From: Moorena sp. SIO3I8
Lineage (GTDB): Bacteria; Cyanobacteriota; Cyanobacteriia; Cyanobacteriales; Coleofasciculaceae
Direction: 5' to 3'
DNA length: 64,000 bases
Assembly: GCF_010692325.1 (NCBI RefSeq)
Contig: NZ_JAAHHW010000003.1
Span: 82,132 to 146,131, forward strand
Shown here: positions 25,455-34,113 of the stretch, in pieces
Position numbering within the stretch: the stretch's first letter is position 1
Layout of the letters: every line of letters begins with the position of its first letter
Translations under genes and position numbers: made by a program
The notes under the pieces: generated by a model
Database searches by the model: none
Seen by the model: only the letters and a program-made list of their open reading frames with translations
What the model was told of the DNA's origin: nothing

Positions 25455-25952
25455 TTTTACGATTATTTCCTAAACAAATCAGTCAATCAAACCTTAGTAG
25501 TTAACCCCCAATTAGTTATTCTTAATAATCTATATTTATCAGGACAATTGAGTAATTTTTTTTCAAAAAGTTCTGGAATAATTGATGTCATAACTTGGTT
25601 AAATTATCCGATAATTTCCTTAAAAAAACATAAAAATAAATCGTTGAATAAGTGCTGATTATTTAGGCACTAATTCTGTATTCTTAGTAACCTAGAGCTT
25701 TCAGGACAATTTACTAAATTGCTGGAATATAGCATTGATTATACCTATGAGGTAAAGTCTTTACTGGCGCTGATTGCCTTTAAGACCTTATTAATTCTGA
25801 CCTTTGGCTTAAAAGGATCAGCCAAATACCTAATTATAAAGATAATTAATATAATTATTGAGATAAAATTGTTTAATCTTTAATTGAATTTTATTAAACC
25901 ATAATCCCTGTAAATAATACTATCAAAAAACAGCCCATAAGTCAATGTCATA
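25455..25952. other. AT-rich spacer with two related blocks
   Basis: No gene is supported. The segments around 25500-25570 and 25670-25720 share TATTCTTA(A/G)TAA and TCAGGACAATT, suggesting an old duplication of roughly 170-bp spacing. Confidence 0.4.
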
Positions 25953-26018
25953 GGCAGTAGGGAACAGGGAGTAGGGAGCAGGGAGTAGGGAGCAGGGAGT
26001 AGGGAGCAGGGAATAGGG
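25953..26018. repeat. GGGAACA/GGGAGTA heptamer array
   Basis: About nine G-rich units lead directly into the left terminus of a GGCGTTGC-type element. Confidence 0.9.
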
Positions 26019-26157
26019 AGCGTTGCGTCAGTCTTCGCGCTGAATAGGAGTAGAGTGGGCATCCTGCCCGCCCGAAAATTGTAACGGGCAAGATGCCCAT
26101 TCCACAAGATGCCCATTCCACCTCACTCTTAAAATCATTCCATTATTAAGCAACGCC
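26019..26157. mobile_element. Short GGCGTTGC-type MITE-like element, about 139 bp
   Basis: It starts AGCGTTGCGTCAGTC (first base differs from the other copy) and ends CCATTATTAAGCAACGCC. The interior holds GGGCATCCTGCCCGCCC and GGGCAAGATGCCC hairpin cores in the same order as 19050-19262, without the GGTGCG insert. It is bracketed by inverted heptamer arrays on both sides. Confidence 0.7.
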
Positions 26158-26159
26158 CC

Positions 26160-26250
26160 CTACTTCCTACTCCCGACTCCCGACTCCCGACTCCCGACTC
26201 CCGACTCCCTGCTCCCTACTCCCTACTCCCTACTCCCTACTCCCTATTCC
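26160..26250. repeat. CCCGACT/CCCTACT heptamer array
   Basis: About twelve units; the last, CCCTATT, provides the TAG stop of the downstream minus-strand glycosyltransferase gene. Confidence 0.92.
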
Positions 26251-27542
26251 CCACTCAACGCTTCACAAAGAACCTGATCATACTGTTTAGCAATGACTTC
26301 AGGAGTAAAATTCTCTAATAAATACTCACGACCAGCCTGACCTAGGGACTTGACTAACTCCTGATTAGCCGCCAGAGAGCGGATATAGTCAGCCAGACCT
26401 TGGCTGTCTTCATTCACGAAGCTGGCACCGCACTTAGCTTTGGCGATCAGCTCAGTTAAGTAGGCTTCCCGAGAGCAAATTACCGCCACGGGAACCCCAG
26501 CAGCTAACGCAGAGTAGAGTTTGCTAGGAGCCACTAAGGTTTCCATACCAGGAATCACACTGACTAACGAGAGATCGCAAGCGGTTAAGGAGTAGGGCAG
26601 CACCTCTTTGTCTTGGTAGGGCAAAAACAGAAAGTTAGTTAAGCCTAAGCGCTTCACGTCCTCGATTAACGTCTCTCGCTTCGCGCCACTACCAATACAG
26701 ACAAACTGAATCGGTTCGTCTTTTAGTAATTTAGCAGTCTCAAGAATGGTGTCGATATCATGGCAGCGCCCCATATTACCAGAGTAAAGCACCGTGAATT
26801 TATTAACTAAGTTGTGCTTTTGGGCAAACCAGTTATCTGGCTTGGGCAGTGGCACAATCACATCTGGGTTAGCCCAACTGTGAATCACTGCAACCTTATT
26901 AGCCAATTTAGGACAGGTATCTATTACTCGTTGCTTCATGGCTGAACTGAGGACAATAATTGCCTCCGCTTTACGCCAAACCCGACGATTAAGACCTCTC
27001 CAAAATCGAGCTAAGGGATGATTGTGACCAATCACTCCTAATTCTACAGCAATGTCTGGATAAAAATCGTAAATTAGGCAAACATAGCGCATCCCAAAAA
27101 TCTTACGAGCCAGGTAGGCAACCACAGGAAAAAACGGTGGCGCAGTCGTTAATAACACCAAATTACGACGACGATAGTTTTTAACTAAGTGCAAGAACGC
27201 TCGCACAGCAAAAATTAAGCCATTCATAGCCTTGCCACGAATGCGCTGAGGCCAAAGTTGAGACGCACGCGATCGCTTAATTTGTACTTTTCCCAACTTT
27301 TCATACATTGGTGCAGTGGCCGTCCCAAAAGCATAGCCTGGTTGCCCAGTAAACACCTTAATATCTATGCCTTGTTTGCCCAATTGCATCACCAACTCTT
27401 GGATTAACTGGCCAGTAGCAGCATAGTCAGGAGGAAAAAACTGAGTTAGTACAGACAGCCGCAGAGACTGCTCACTAACTGTTGTTGTTGGTAAGCAGCC
27501 TTTCATATGTTTCGATGTTTTTGGTTGTTTAATTAGAACCAT
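26244..27542 (-). CDS. Glycosyltransferase family 4 protein (WbuB-like)
   Basis: A 432-residue GT-B transferase. LRLSVLTQFFPPDYAATGQL is the acceptor-domain start of the WbuB-like group. VCLIYDFYPDIAVELGVI and the donor-domain FTVLYSGNMGRCHDIDTIL follow, then FLPYQDKEVLPYSLTACDL and PSKLYSALAAGVPVAVIC with the conserved K/E-type phosphate-binding region. An ATG 12 codons in (MKGCLPTTT) is an alternative start. The last residues LSGE and the stop are formed at the edge of a heptamer array, so the original C-terminus may have been trimmed. Probably acts early in lipid-linked glycan assembly, given the WecA-like gene next upstream. Confidence 0.88.
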   Translation of the reverse strand: MVLIKQPKTSKHMKGCLPTTTVSEQSLRLSVLTQFFPPDYAATGQLIQELVMQLGKQGIDIKVFTGQPGYAFGTATAPMYEKLGKVQIKRSRASQLWPQRIRGKAMNGLIFAVRAFLHLVKNYRRRNLVLLTTAPPFFPVVAYLARKIFGMRYVCLIYDFYPDIAVELGVIGHNHPLARFWRGLNRRVWRKAEAIIVLSSAMKQRVIDTCPKLANKVAVIHSWANPDVIVPLPKPDNWFAQKHNLVNKFTVLYSGNMGRCHDIDTILETAKLLKDEPIQFVCIGSGAKRETLIEDVKRLGLTNFLFLPYQDKEVLPYSLTACDLSLVSVIPGMETLVAPSKLYSALAAGVPVAVICSREAYLTELIAKAKCGASFVNEDSQGLADYIRSLAANQELVKSLGQAGREYLLENFTPEVIAKQYDQVLCEALSGE

Positions 27543-27551
27543 AAGTCCACC

Positions 27552-27700
27552 TATAGTCTTTTGAGTTGGTTGAAGTACTTTTGTTTTAGGGAGCAGGGAA
27601 TCGGGAGTAGGGAATCGGGAATCGGGAATCGGGAATTGGGAATCGGGAGCGGTGCGACCCGTGGCGAATTTAATTACGGGTCAAACGCACCGTAGGGAAT
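27552..27700. repeat. TATAG-type end, GGGAATC heptamers and a GGTGCG element
   Basis: TATAGTCTTTTGAGTTGGTT and TTTTAGGGAGCAGGG lead into GGGAATC units (about 27588-27648). Directly after is GGTGCGACCCGTGGCGAATT, closing with GTCAAACGCACC, a dispersed repeat also found near 16760, 61696 and, diverged, near 50410. Confidence 0.65.
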
Positions 27701-27722
27701 TGGGAACAGGCAAGAGTTGCTA

Positions 27723-27792
27723 GTGGTGCTTCAGGGACGGGCGAGCCCTGATTTTCTGGGTAGCTTAGGATAATCCGTCCCTGAAGCACCAC
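27723..27792. repeat. 18-bp perfect inverted repeat, 34-base loop
   Basis: GTGGTGCTTCAGGGACGG (27723-27740) pairs exactly with CCGTCCCTGAAGCACCAC (27775-27792). It is unrelated in sequence to the heptamer arrays and encodes nothing. It could be a hairpin remnant of an insertion-sequence end or a MITE. Confidence 0.85.
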
Positions 27793-28155
27793 CAGGTCAA
27801 ACAGCTTTTAGCAGATGCAGCCAGAGGCAAGAGGAGGGTGGGGAGTGTGGGAGGTGTGGGAAGTGTGGGGAGAGAGGGAGGAAGGAGGGGAGTAAGAAGC
27901 GAGTGGGAAAGGAGTGAGCGCGCGGAGATGGCGCGCGGAGTATGGGGAGATGGCCAGATGGCCATCTCCCCAGCCATGCTTAAAATTCAGATGTAATAAG
28001 ATTTGTAGCAATTCTTGTACTGATCAGGTACAAAGAATTTTTTCCCGACTCCCAGGGAGTGCGCGTTCACGCTTAGCTTTGAAAAAGCGCGGGGTCGCAC
28101 TGCTCCCTACTCCCGACTCCCGACTCCCGACTCCCGACTCCCGATTCCCCACTCC
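27793..28155. repeat. G-rich filler, ATGGCCA palindrome and CCCGACT array
   Basis: A GGGAGGTGTGG-type region is followed by a 14-bp palindrome TGGGGAGATGGCCA (27943-27956) and its complement (27959-27972), a TATAGC-like boundary (TGTAGCAATTCTTGTACTGA, 28003) and a CCCGACT array up to about 28155. The array supplies the stop of the WecA-like gene. No gene is supported. Confidence 0.7.
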
Positions 28156-29232
28156 CTACTCAGGACTTCCTACTTCCTCATCAGTTAAAGAGCCATGAAC
28201 AGACTCCCATGCTCTCCAAGTGACACATCCCAGTAAAATAGTTGTGCTACCTATAATTAGCGGACTGCGAGGAACCTCAACACACACTAGAGCTAAACTG
28301 CCAACCCATAACGTTAGGGCGTAAATCAGTAACACCGTTACTCGATGAGACAAACCTGCCTTTAACAAACGATGATGGAGATGGCGTTGATCGGCCTGGA
28401 AAGGTGAGCTGCCGTGACATAATCTCAGGGTAATCACAGCAGACATGTCTAAAAGGGGTACTGCCAAGACCAGAAAAGGTAAGAGGACTGTGGTAGCTAC
28501 GGCACCCTTAACCAATCCCATCACACTCAGGCTAGCGATAGTGAAACCGATGAAGTAGGAGCCACCATCTCCCATAAAAATTTGAGCTGGATTGAAGTTG
28601 TAGTACAAAAATCCTAATAAACTCCCTACTAATGCCGCGCTAATCAGTGCTGCCTCAGTTTCCCCCATGAACAAACTGAGGAGGAAAATCATCACCCCAG
28701 CAATACCAGCCACTCCTGAAGCCAAGCCATCCAGTCCATCAATCCAATTTATGGCGTTGACAACCCCTGTCAGCCAGAGCACCGTCAGGGGTAAGCTGAG
28801 CCATCCTAAATGTACTATTTCCACTCCTGGAAGACTGACAACGCTAATCCGCAACCCCATTTCCCAAGCGACACTAGCAACTCCTGCTTGCAGTAACAAG
28901 CGCATTAAGGGCGATAAACTCACCAAGTCGTCGGTGACGCCAATCAAGAAAAAGCAGAAACTGCCGAGAACAACTGCCCAAACCTCTGAAGAAACGCCAG
29001 GGGGAAAATCAGCCAACCCTCCTAGACTCCATACTAAAAATAGAGCAAGTAAGGTGCTAGCACAAATAGAAATTCCCCCTAAACGCACCATTGGTTGTCG
29101 ATGCACTTTACGCTCGGCTGGTAAATCCGTGTACTGATACTTGATGGCAGCCGCTTTAACTACAGGAATAGTATTGAAAACAATTAAAGCCGCGATAATG
29201 AAAGCAAGTACATAATATCCAGGGGAAACCAT
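28156..29232 (-). CDS. Undecaprenyl-phosphate glycosyl-1-phosphate transferase (WecA/MraY family)
   Basis: A 358-residue polytopic membrane protein (about 10-11 hydrophobic segments). Catalytic landmarks are FFLIGVTDDLVSLSP (the D-D pair), VNAINWIDGLDGLASG (N-x-x-N...DGLDGL), IFMGDGGSYFIGF and ADQRHLHHRLLKAG (the H-H-R cytoplasmic loop). Enzymes of this family move a sugar-1-phosphate from UDP-sugar to undecaprenyl phosphate, starting surface-glycan synthesis. The stop TAG is part of a heptamer array, so the C-terminal end (EEVGSPE) may be altered. It is divergent to the wza-wzc-like genes across a 1.6-kb spacer. Confidence 0.88.
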   Translation of the reverse strand: MVSPGYYVLAFIIAALIVFNTIPVVKAAAIKYQYTDLPAERKVHRQPMVRLGGISICASTLLALFLVWSLGGLADFPPGVSSEVWAVVLGSFCFFLIGVTDDLVSLSPLMRLLLQAGVASVAWEMGLRISVVSLPGVEIVHLGWLSLPLTVLWLTGVVNAINWIDGLDGLASGVAGIAGVMIFLLSLFMGETEAALISAALVGSLLGFLYYNFNPAQIFMGDGGSYFIGFTIASLSVMGLVKGAVATTVLLPFLVLAVPLLDMSAVITLRLCHGSSPFQADQRHLHHRLLKAGLSHRVTVLLIYALTLWVGSLALVCVEVPRSPLIIGSTTILLGCVTWRAWESVHGSLTDEEVGSPE

Positions 29233-29253
29233 GGTGTAATAGCATAAGAATTA

Positions 29254-29391
29254 CTACATCTGAGAACTAGGATTACCTCTAGACGCTCGTATTCGAGAAG
29301 CCTCTAATTTTTTTGCAAGCTGATTTGCTTGCTCTAATAAACTTGGTAAATTTCCACAATTAGAAGCCATACAAGCATCTAGATTTTCCAT
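29254..29391 (-). CDS. Small conserved-looking protein, 45 residues
   Basis: ATG at 29389-29391 to TAG at 29254-29256 encodes MENLDACMASNCGNLPSLLE, then QANQLAKKLEASRIRASR. It is a predicted helical protein with two cysteines and a leucine-rich helix. It lies 21 bp upstream of the WecA-like gene in the same direction. The frame is open for seven codons above the ATG, then meets TAG, so the 5' end may be truncated. I recall similar short cyanobacterial sequences but cannot name a family. Confidence 0.45.
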   Translation of the reverse strand: MENLDACMASNCGNLPSLLEQANQLAKKLEASRIRASRGNPSSQM

Positions 29392-30177
29392 AAGCTGTTG
29401 AATCGTCTGGATCTACTAAGATCCAAAACAAAACCAGATCCGTCACCTGCACCAGCAATATTTATTACGGCGGTCGTAATTACCAGAGTGTAGTGCACTC
29501 CCAGGCAAAAGATTCAGTAATTAAGGTAAGATGCAATCAAAACATTTTAATTACTCTGATCCGATTATTTAGTGACTGTAGGGATAGATTTTATTCTCTT
29601 AGCTTATGAATAATATGCTATATTTTTTTAGCCACTTATTCCTACTAAATTCAAGAACTTTTTCAGGATTATTTAAAATAAAAATATATTATTTTACTTA
29701 AAATTACATTAATTATATTATTAATACACAAGTGTTGGTGCTACCAAATAAAAAATGATTAATTAAGATAAGATGAACTCAAAACTTGTTAATTACTCGG
29801 AGCCTATTATTTAGTAACTGTAGGAATATATTTTATTCTCTTAGCTGATGAATAATATGCTCCCTTGGGTTATCCTATCCTTTATACTAAGCTTAGGGAT
29901 AATCTCAGGATTAATTTAAATTATTCCATCACTAAAAATATTAATAATCAGAGGTTAAAGATAGGTATAATAGAATGAAAAGCCACTTTGACAGCACTCG
30001 ATATCCATTCGTGGTTAAAACAGACTTAATTTTTTCAATCCGTAATCATCCTTAAAAATCAGGTAAATATGAAGTATTAAATTCACGATTACCTTCACTT
30101 TTGTACCGAATTATCAGCCTAAAATTAATGATACGTTTAAATTTTACCGATCACTTCCCTGGAAATTATACCAATTC
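29392..30177. repeat. AT-rich spacer with a ~100-bp direct repeat pair
   Basis: About 29523-29628 and 29766-29871 match at roughly 85-90% by eye: TAAGATG, AACTCAAAAC/AATCAAAAC, ATTATTTAGT, ACTGTAGG and TTTATTCTCTTAGCT, then GATGAATAATATGCT. Neither copy is coding. The rest of this stretch is AT-rich and holds nothing that I can identify. The duplication may be an old element or a doubled regulatory region. Confidence 0.6.
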
Positions 30178-30286
30178 TTCAAAGGTGGACTACAGATGGA
30201 GATGGCCAGAGCTCGAGATGGCCAGAGCTCGAGATGGCCAGAGCTCGAGATGGCCAGATGGGGAGATGGCCAGATGAAATTGATGT
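30178..30286. repeat. Dispersed GATGGCCAG repeat with internal 16-bp tandem
   Basis: After TCTTCAAAGGTGGACTACAG, the 16-bp unit GAGATGGCCAGAGCTC is repeated three times, then GGGAGATGGCCAGATGAAAT and TGATGTG. A second copy with one unit lies at about 60199-60276. Both have the same flanks, so this is one dispersed element with local expansion here. Confidence 0.75.
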
Positions 30287-30352
30287 GTAGCGTTGTGAGC
30301 GCGAAGAATTGGATTATATTTCTTGGCCAAGATTTAGAGACTATTTTAGAAA

Positions 30353-30530
30353 TATAGCGTTTATCATAGTAATCAGGTACACAGAATTTTTTCCCTATTC
30401 CCTAATCCCTGTTCCCTAATCCCTGTTCCCTAATCCCTGTTCCCTAATCCCTGTTCCCTACTCCCTAATCCCTGTTCCCTAATCCCATTAACCCAGGACG
30501 AGGTAACTTACCCAAGGTCAAACTGCTATA
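30353..30530. mobile_element. TATAGC-type element carrying a CCCTAATCCCTGTT array
   Basis: The left end is TATAGCGTTTATCATAGTAA then TCAGGTACACAGAATTTTTT; the right end is CCCAGGACGAGGTAACTTAC...AAACTGCTATA. The cargo is an alternating CCCTAAT/CCCTGTT array (14-bp period, two heptamers). It lies in the leader region of the wza-like gene. Confidence 0.7.
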
Positions 30531-30824
30531 ATCAAGTATAATTACTTATTAACAAAAGAACCGTCACTTTAACGTCTTAGCAATGCTATCATCGGGGCAG
30601 GGTCATCAATGATTGCAGGAAAAGAATCCTGTAGGGAATAATCCTGATAACTACACTAAGACCAGTATTAAGGATAGAGGTGCATTAACTTAGGTCCGTG
30701 ACAGTTACCCTCAGCCTCTCCCCGTAGTGACTCTTTAACTATATGTAGTAACTATAAGTCCTGTTGAACTTTCAAAAGCTATTGGTAACAGCTCTACATT
30801 ACTACCCAGACAAAACTAACCAAA

Positions 30825-30849
30825 GTTAGGTTAACGTTGTTAACCTAAC
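30825..30849. promoter_or_regulatory. 11-bp palindrome upstream of the wza-like gene
   Basis: GTTAGGTTAAC, a 3-base centre GTT, then GTTAACCTAAC (perfect). Another half-site, AACTAACC, lies 4 bases to the left. No T-run follows, so an operator or an RNA stem-loop in the leader is more likely than a terminator. It is 140 bp before the ATG at 30989. Confidence 0.55.
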
Positions 30850-30988
30850 CGAAGCTCTAACTGGTTTTAGATAACTTACTTTACTGTCTAATCAGCAAAT
30901 TTTCTGTTGCTCGATAAACCTTACTGATAGAATTACCGAGGTGCTTAGTCCAAAAATTGGAGTTTGTTGAAGTCCATAAAATAATCTT

Positions 30989-33907
30989 ATGCTTAGAGCC
31001 TTAGTACTGATTCCCATGTCAGCCGCCGTTAGCTATTCTTTAGGGTTTGGGCTGAGTAACAATTGGAATTATAAAGATAGTCCTATTGTCAAACTACTTT
31101 GTGCTGATCAATCAATAAATGTCAGTTCCTACCATCAAGTAAAAAAGGATACCAATCCCCAAGATTCAAAAGCCAATACTTTCCCAAAAACCTTTGCTAA
31201 TCCCAAGTTTTCCCTTGATAGTCCTATTGTCCAACTGCTTTGTACTGATCAATCAAGAAAGGTCAGTTCCTTCCATCAAGGAAAAAAGGATACCAATCCC
31301 CAAGATTCAAAAGCCAATACTTTCCCACAAACGTTTGCTAAGCCAAAGTTTTCCCTTACCCAATCTCAGTTAAACCAAAGTAATTCACAGCCAACCCTAC
31401 CAGGGCTCAGCCGACAAACCGTTAGCCCAAAAAACTTTGCAAAGATTCAACCATCCCTTCCTGCTGCAACCGTTATTCCGCCAGAGATAGTTAAAACACT
31501 ACCGATTGATCGAATTGTTGCTCGCTCCGTTGGCGGTGATTTGCTCACAATGCGATTTGAAACAGTCGATGCAGCTCCAGTGAAGGTACCGAAAACACCG
31601 CGAGCTGAGATGATTTCCCCAATAGCTAAGGTCGAGAAACAAAAGAAATCGGAGTTAGGAGCAAATGCCAACAATACCAATAGACCTCTGGGGAAATTAA
31701 CCTTTAGCTCAGAGGTGACTTGGGTTAATGGCTCGTTTTACCAGATGTCTAATCAAGCAGAGGATCATCCCGAAATTGTCTTTACAGTCGATGCAGCTCC
31801 AGTGAAGGTACCGAAAAAACCCCGAGCTCAGATGATTTCCACGTTTACCCCAGTTAGCCAAAGTTCCTTCCCCTTGCCAGGTGCTCCCACTCCAGAATTA
31901 GTGACAGCACAATCTGAAATACCAGCTCCAGGGATAGCTAAGGTGGACAAACAAACGAAATCGGAGGTGGTAGCAAATGCCAACAATACCAATAGATCTC
32001 CGGGGAAATTAACCTTTAGCTCAGAGGTAACTTGGGTTAAAGGTTCATTAGACTTCTTTCAGAAGAGGGAACAGCGGATCTCGGAACAGGCAACAGTGAA
32101 CAAGAATTCACGAAAAGCGATGCAGTCGGCCAAAGAGGGTTCCCAAGGGGTTTACAAGGTGCGGGCGCAGGTGACCAACACAGCTCCTCCCCACTCGCTA
32201 TTCCATCAAGAACAGTATCAGAAAAATACTTTTGCAAAAGGTCTATTGTTCCAGAGGTCTAATCAAGTAGAGGATCATCCTGAGATTATCCTTGCCCATG
32301 CCAACTTAGCTGCTTCTGGGAACTTAGCTATGGTTACATTCAGGGAATTACTGCCTAATGGTGAACAGCTGAGGGAGATTCTACCTGCTCCGACTATTGC
32401 TCAATCGACTATGGCTCAATCGACTATTGCTCAATCTACACCAACACCGTCCCAAGGTCAGTCGTCCCAAGGTCAGTCCACAGAAACCCTACCTGTGCCC
32501 ACCTTTGAGCAACCTACCCAGACACTACCATCGTCCCAAGGTCAGTCCACAGAAATCGTACCTCTGCCGACCTTTGGTAAACCTACCCAGACACTACCAT
32601 CCCCCTATCCAACTGATGTTACCACTCCTGTACCTGCTGTAGAGCCCGTTAGCCCTGTTATAGACCAGACCTATACCCTTGGTGCAGGTGATTTGATTCT
32701 AATTACTATTTTCAAGATGCCAGAATTTAGTGGCGAACAACAGGTTGGTGTAGATGGCTCTATCAAGTTGCCCTTAGTCGGGAAACTGAGCGTTGACGGC
32801 ATGACCTTAGAAGAAGCCGAAATCGCGATCGCAGCTAAATATCAATCGGAATTGCGCTCTCCTGCCATCACGGTAAGTTTAGTAAAACCCCGCCCCTTAA
32901 AAATAGCTATTTCTGGGGAAATTAAACAACCAGGCTCCTACATTTTACCTTTCGTCAATGATGGCCAGTTTCCCAGTCTCGCTCAAGCGGTCCAGCTTGC
33001 TGGCGGGATAACCCAAGCGGCGGACTTAGAGGGAGTCAAAATTCGGCGTTCTCAACCTTCTGGTATCACCCAGACTATTACCCTCAATCTTTGGGCACTG
33101 CTGCAAACTGGTGACTTAAGTCAAGACCTGATTTTGCGGGATGGGGATGTAATTATGATTCCAGCCACACTTTCGGTTGACTTAACCAAAACCGCTCAAC
33201 TAGCAGCGTCTAATCTGGCTAGCACTGAGGAAATATCTGATGTTGCCGTGGTAGGGGAAGTCTTTCGACCAGGGGCTTACCGCCTAGAAGGAGGACAAAA
33301 CGGTACTAGTCGCCCGACAGTTAGTCAAGCGATTCAAACCGCCGGAGGCATTAAACCCTCAGCTAACGTGCGGGAAATTCAAGTGCGTCGCCCCACTCGC
33401 GATGGCACTGAACAACTGATTAACATTAACCTCTGGAAATTATTACAAGATGGCGACCTTAGTCAAGATTTGGCCTTGCAAAAGGGAGACACAGTAATTA
33501 TTCCTACTGCCAGAGAAATTACTGCCACAGAAGCTGCTCAAATTGCCTCGACTAACCTTTCTCCAGATGTAATTCGGGTCAATGTTGCTGGAGAAGTGAA
33601 ACAACCAGGAACAGTCGAAATGCCATCTAATACCACTCTTAATGAAGCGTTGCTTTCTGTGGGTGGATTTAATGAGCGAGCAGAAAAAATTGTGGAGCTA
33701 ATTCGTTTTAATCCTGATGGTAGCCTAACGCGAAGGGAAATCGAAGTCAATTTTAAACAAGGAATTGATCCCCAAACTAACCCTCTGCTATCCCAGAACG
33801 ATATTATCATTGCTGGTCGCTCCAGTTATACCAAAATAACTGATACTATCTCTAATATTTTAGAACCAATTTTAAAAATATTGAATCCTTTACGTTCCTT
33901 GTTTTAA
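30989..33907 (+). CDS. Wza-like polysaccharide export protein with long repeat-rich N-terminus
   Basis: A 972-residue protein. A short hydrophobic start (MLRALVLIPMSAAVSYSLGF) may be a signal peptide. Residues 30-76 and 77-123 are a 47-residue tandem repeat. VDAAPVKVPK..PRA and ANANNTNR..GKLTFSSEVT are a second repeated pair further on; the region to about residue 550 is low-complexity. The poly-export domain starts near 560 (YTLGAGDLILITIF). SLBB domains follow at about 636 (AISGEIKQPGSYIL), 751 (VVGEVFRPGAYRL) and 861 (VAGEVKQPGTVEM). Family members form the outer-membrane channel for capsule or EPS. The usual family length is 350-500, so the N-terminal 550 residues are unusual. It pairs with the Wzc-like gene 206 bp downstream. 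Confidence 0.88.
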   Translation: MLRALVLIPMSAAVSYSLGFGLSNNWNYKDSPIVKLLCADQSINVSSYHQVKKDTNPQDSKANTFPKTFANPKFSLDSPIVQLLCTDQSRKVSSFHQGKKDTNPQDSKANTFPQTFAKPKFSLTQSQLNQSNSQPTLPGLSRQTVSPKNFAKIQPSLPAATVIPPEIVKTLPIDRIVARSVGGDLLTMRFETVDAAPVKVPKTPRAEMISPIAKVEKQKKSELGANANNTNRPLGKLTFSSEVTWVNGSFYQMSNQAEDHPEIVFTVDAAPVKVPKKPRAQMISTFTPVSQSSFPLPGAPTPELVTAQSEIPAPGIAKVDKQTKSEVVANANNTNRSPGKLTFSSEVTWVKGSLDFFQKREQRISEQATVNKNSRKAMQSAKEGSQGVYKVRAQVTNTAPPHSLFHQEQYQKNTFAKGLLFQRSNQVEDHPEIILAHANLAASGNLAMVTFRELLPNGEQLREILPAPTIAQSTMAQSTIAQSTPTPSQGQSSQGQSTETLPVPTFEQPTQTLPSSQGQSTEIVPLPTFGKPTQTLPSPYPTDVTTPVPAVEPVSPVIDQTYTLGAGDLILITIFKMPEFSGEQQVGVDGSIKLPLVGKLSVDGMTLEEAEIAIAAKYQSELRSPAITVSLVKPRPLKIAISGEIKQPGSYILPFVNDGQFPSLAQAVQLAGGITQAADLEGVKIRRSQPSGITQTITLNLWALLQTGDLSQDLILRDGDVIMIPATLSVDLTKTAQLAASNLASTEEISDVAVVGEVFRPGAYRLEGGQNGTSRPTVSQAIQTAGGIKPSANVREIQVRRPTRDGTEQLININLWKLLQDGDLSQDLALQKGDTVIIPTAREITATEAAQIASTNLSPDVIRVNVAGEVKQPGTVEMPSNTTLNEALLSVGGFNERAEKIVELIRFNPDGSLTRREIEVNFKQGIDPQTNPLLSQNDIIIAGRSSYTKITDTISNILEPILKILNPLRSLF

Positions 33908-34113
33908 ATTATATTTATCTATATATAAATTTAAATGACTTGATAATAAAACAATTAAAAATAATTTATTATTAATCCTGAATAATGACTGCTGAATTAT
34001 AAATTTTAGAGCTTTTAATTGAAGGTGCCATATCTCTGTATAACCGGTACCAACCAACTCTTGTGTAGTCAACTGTTCTAGGATCCCCCTGATTAAATTG
34101 GAAGCGAAACTCA

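Noticed and set aside
25880-28198. Short frames around 25880-26116 and 27765-28198
   Set aside because: All are encoded by C-rich or G-rich heptamers and filler.
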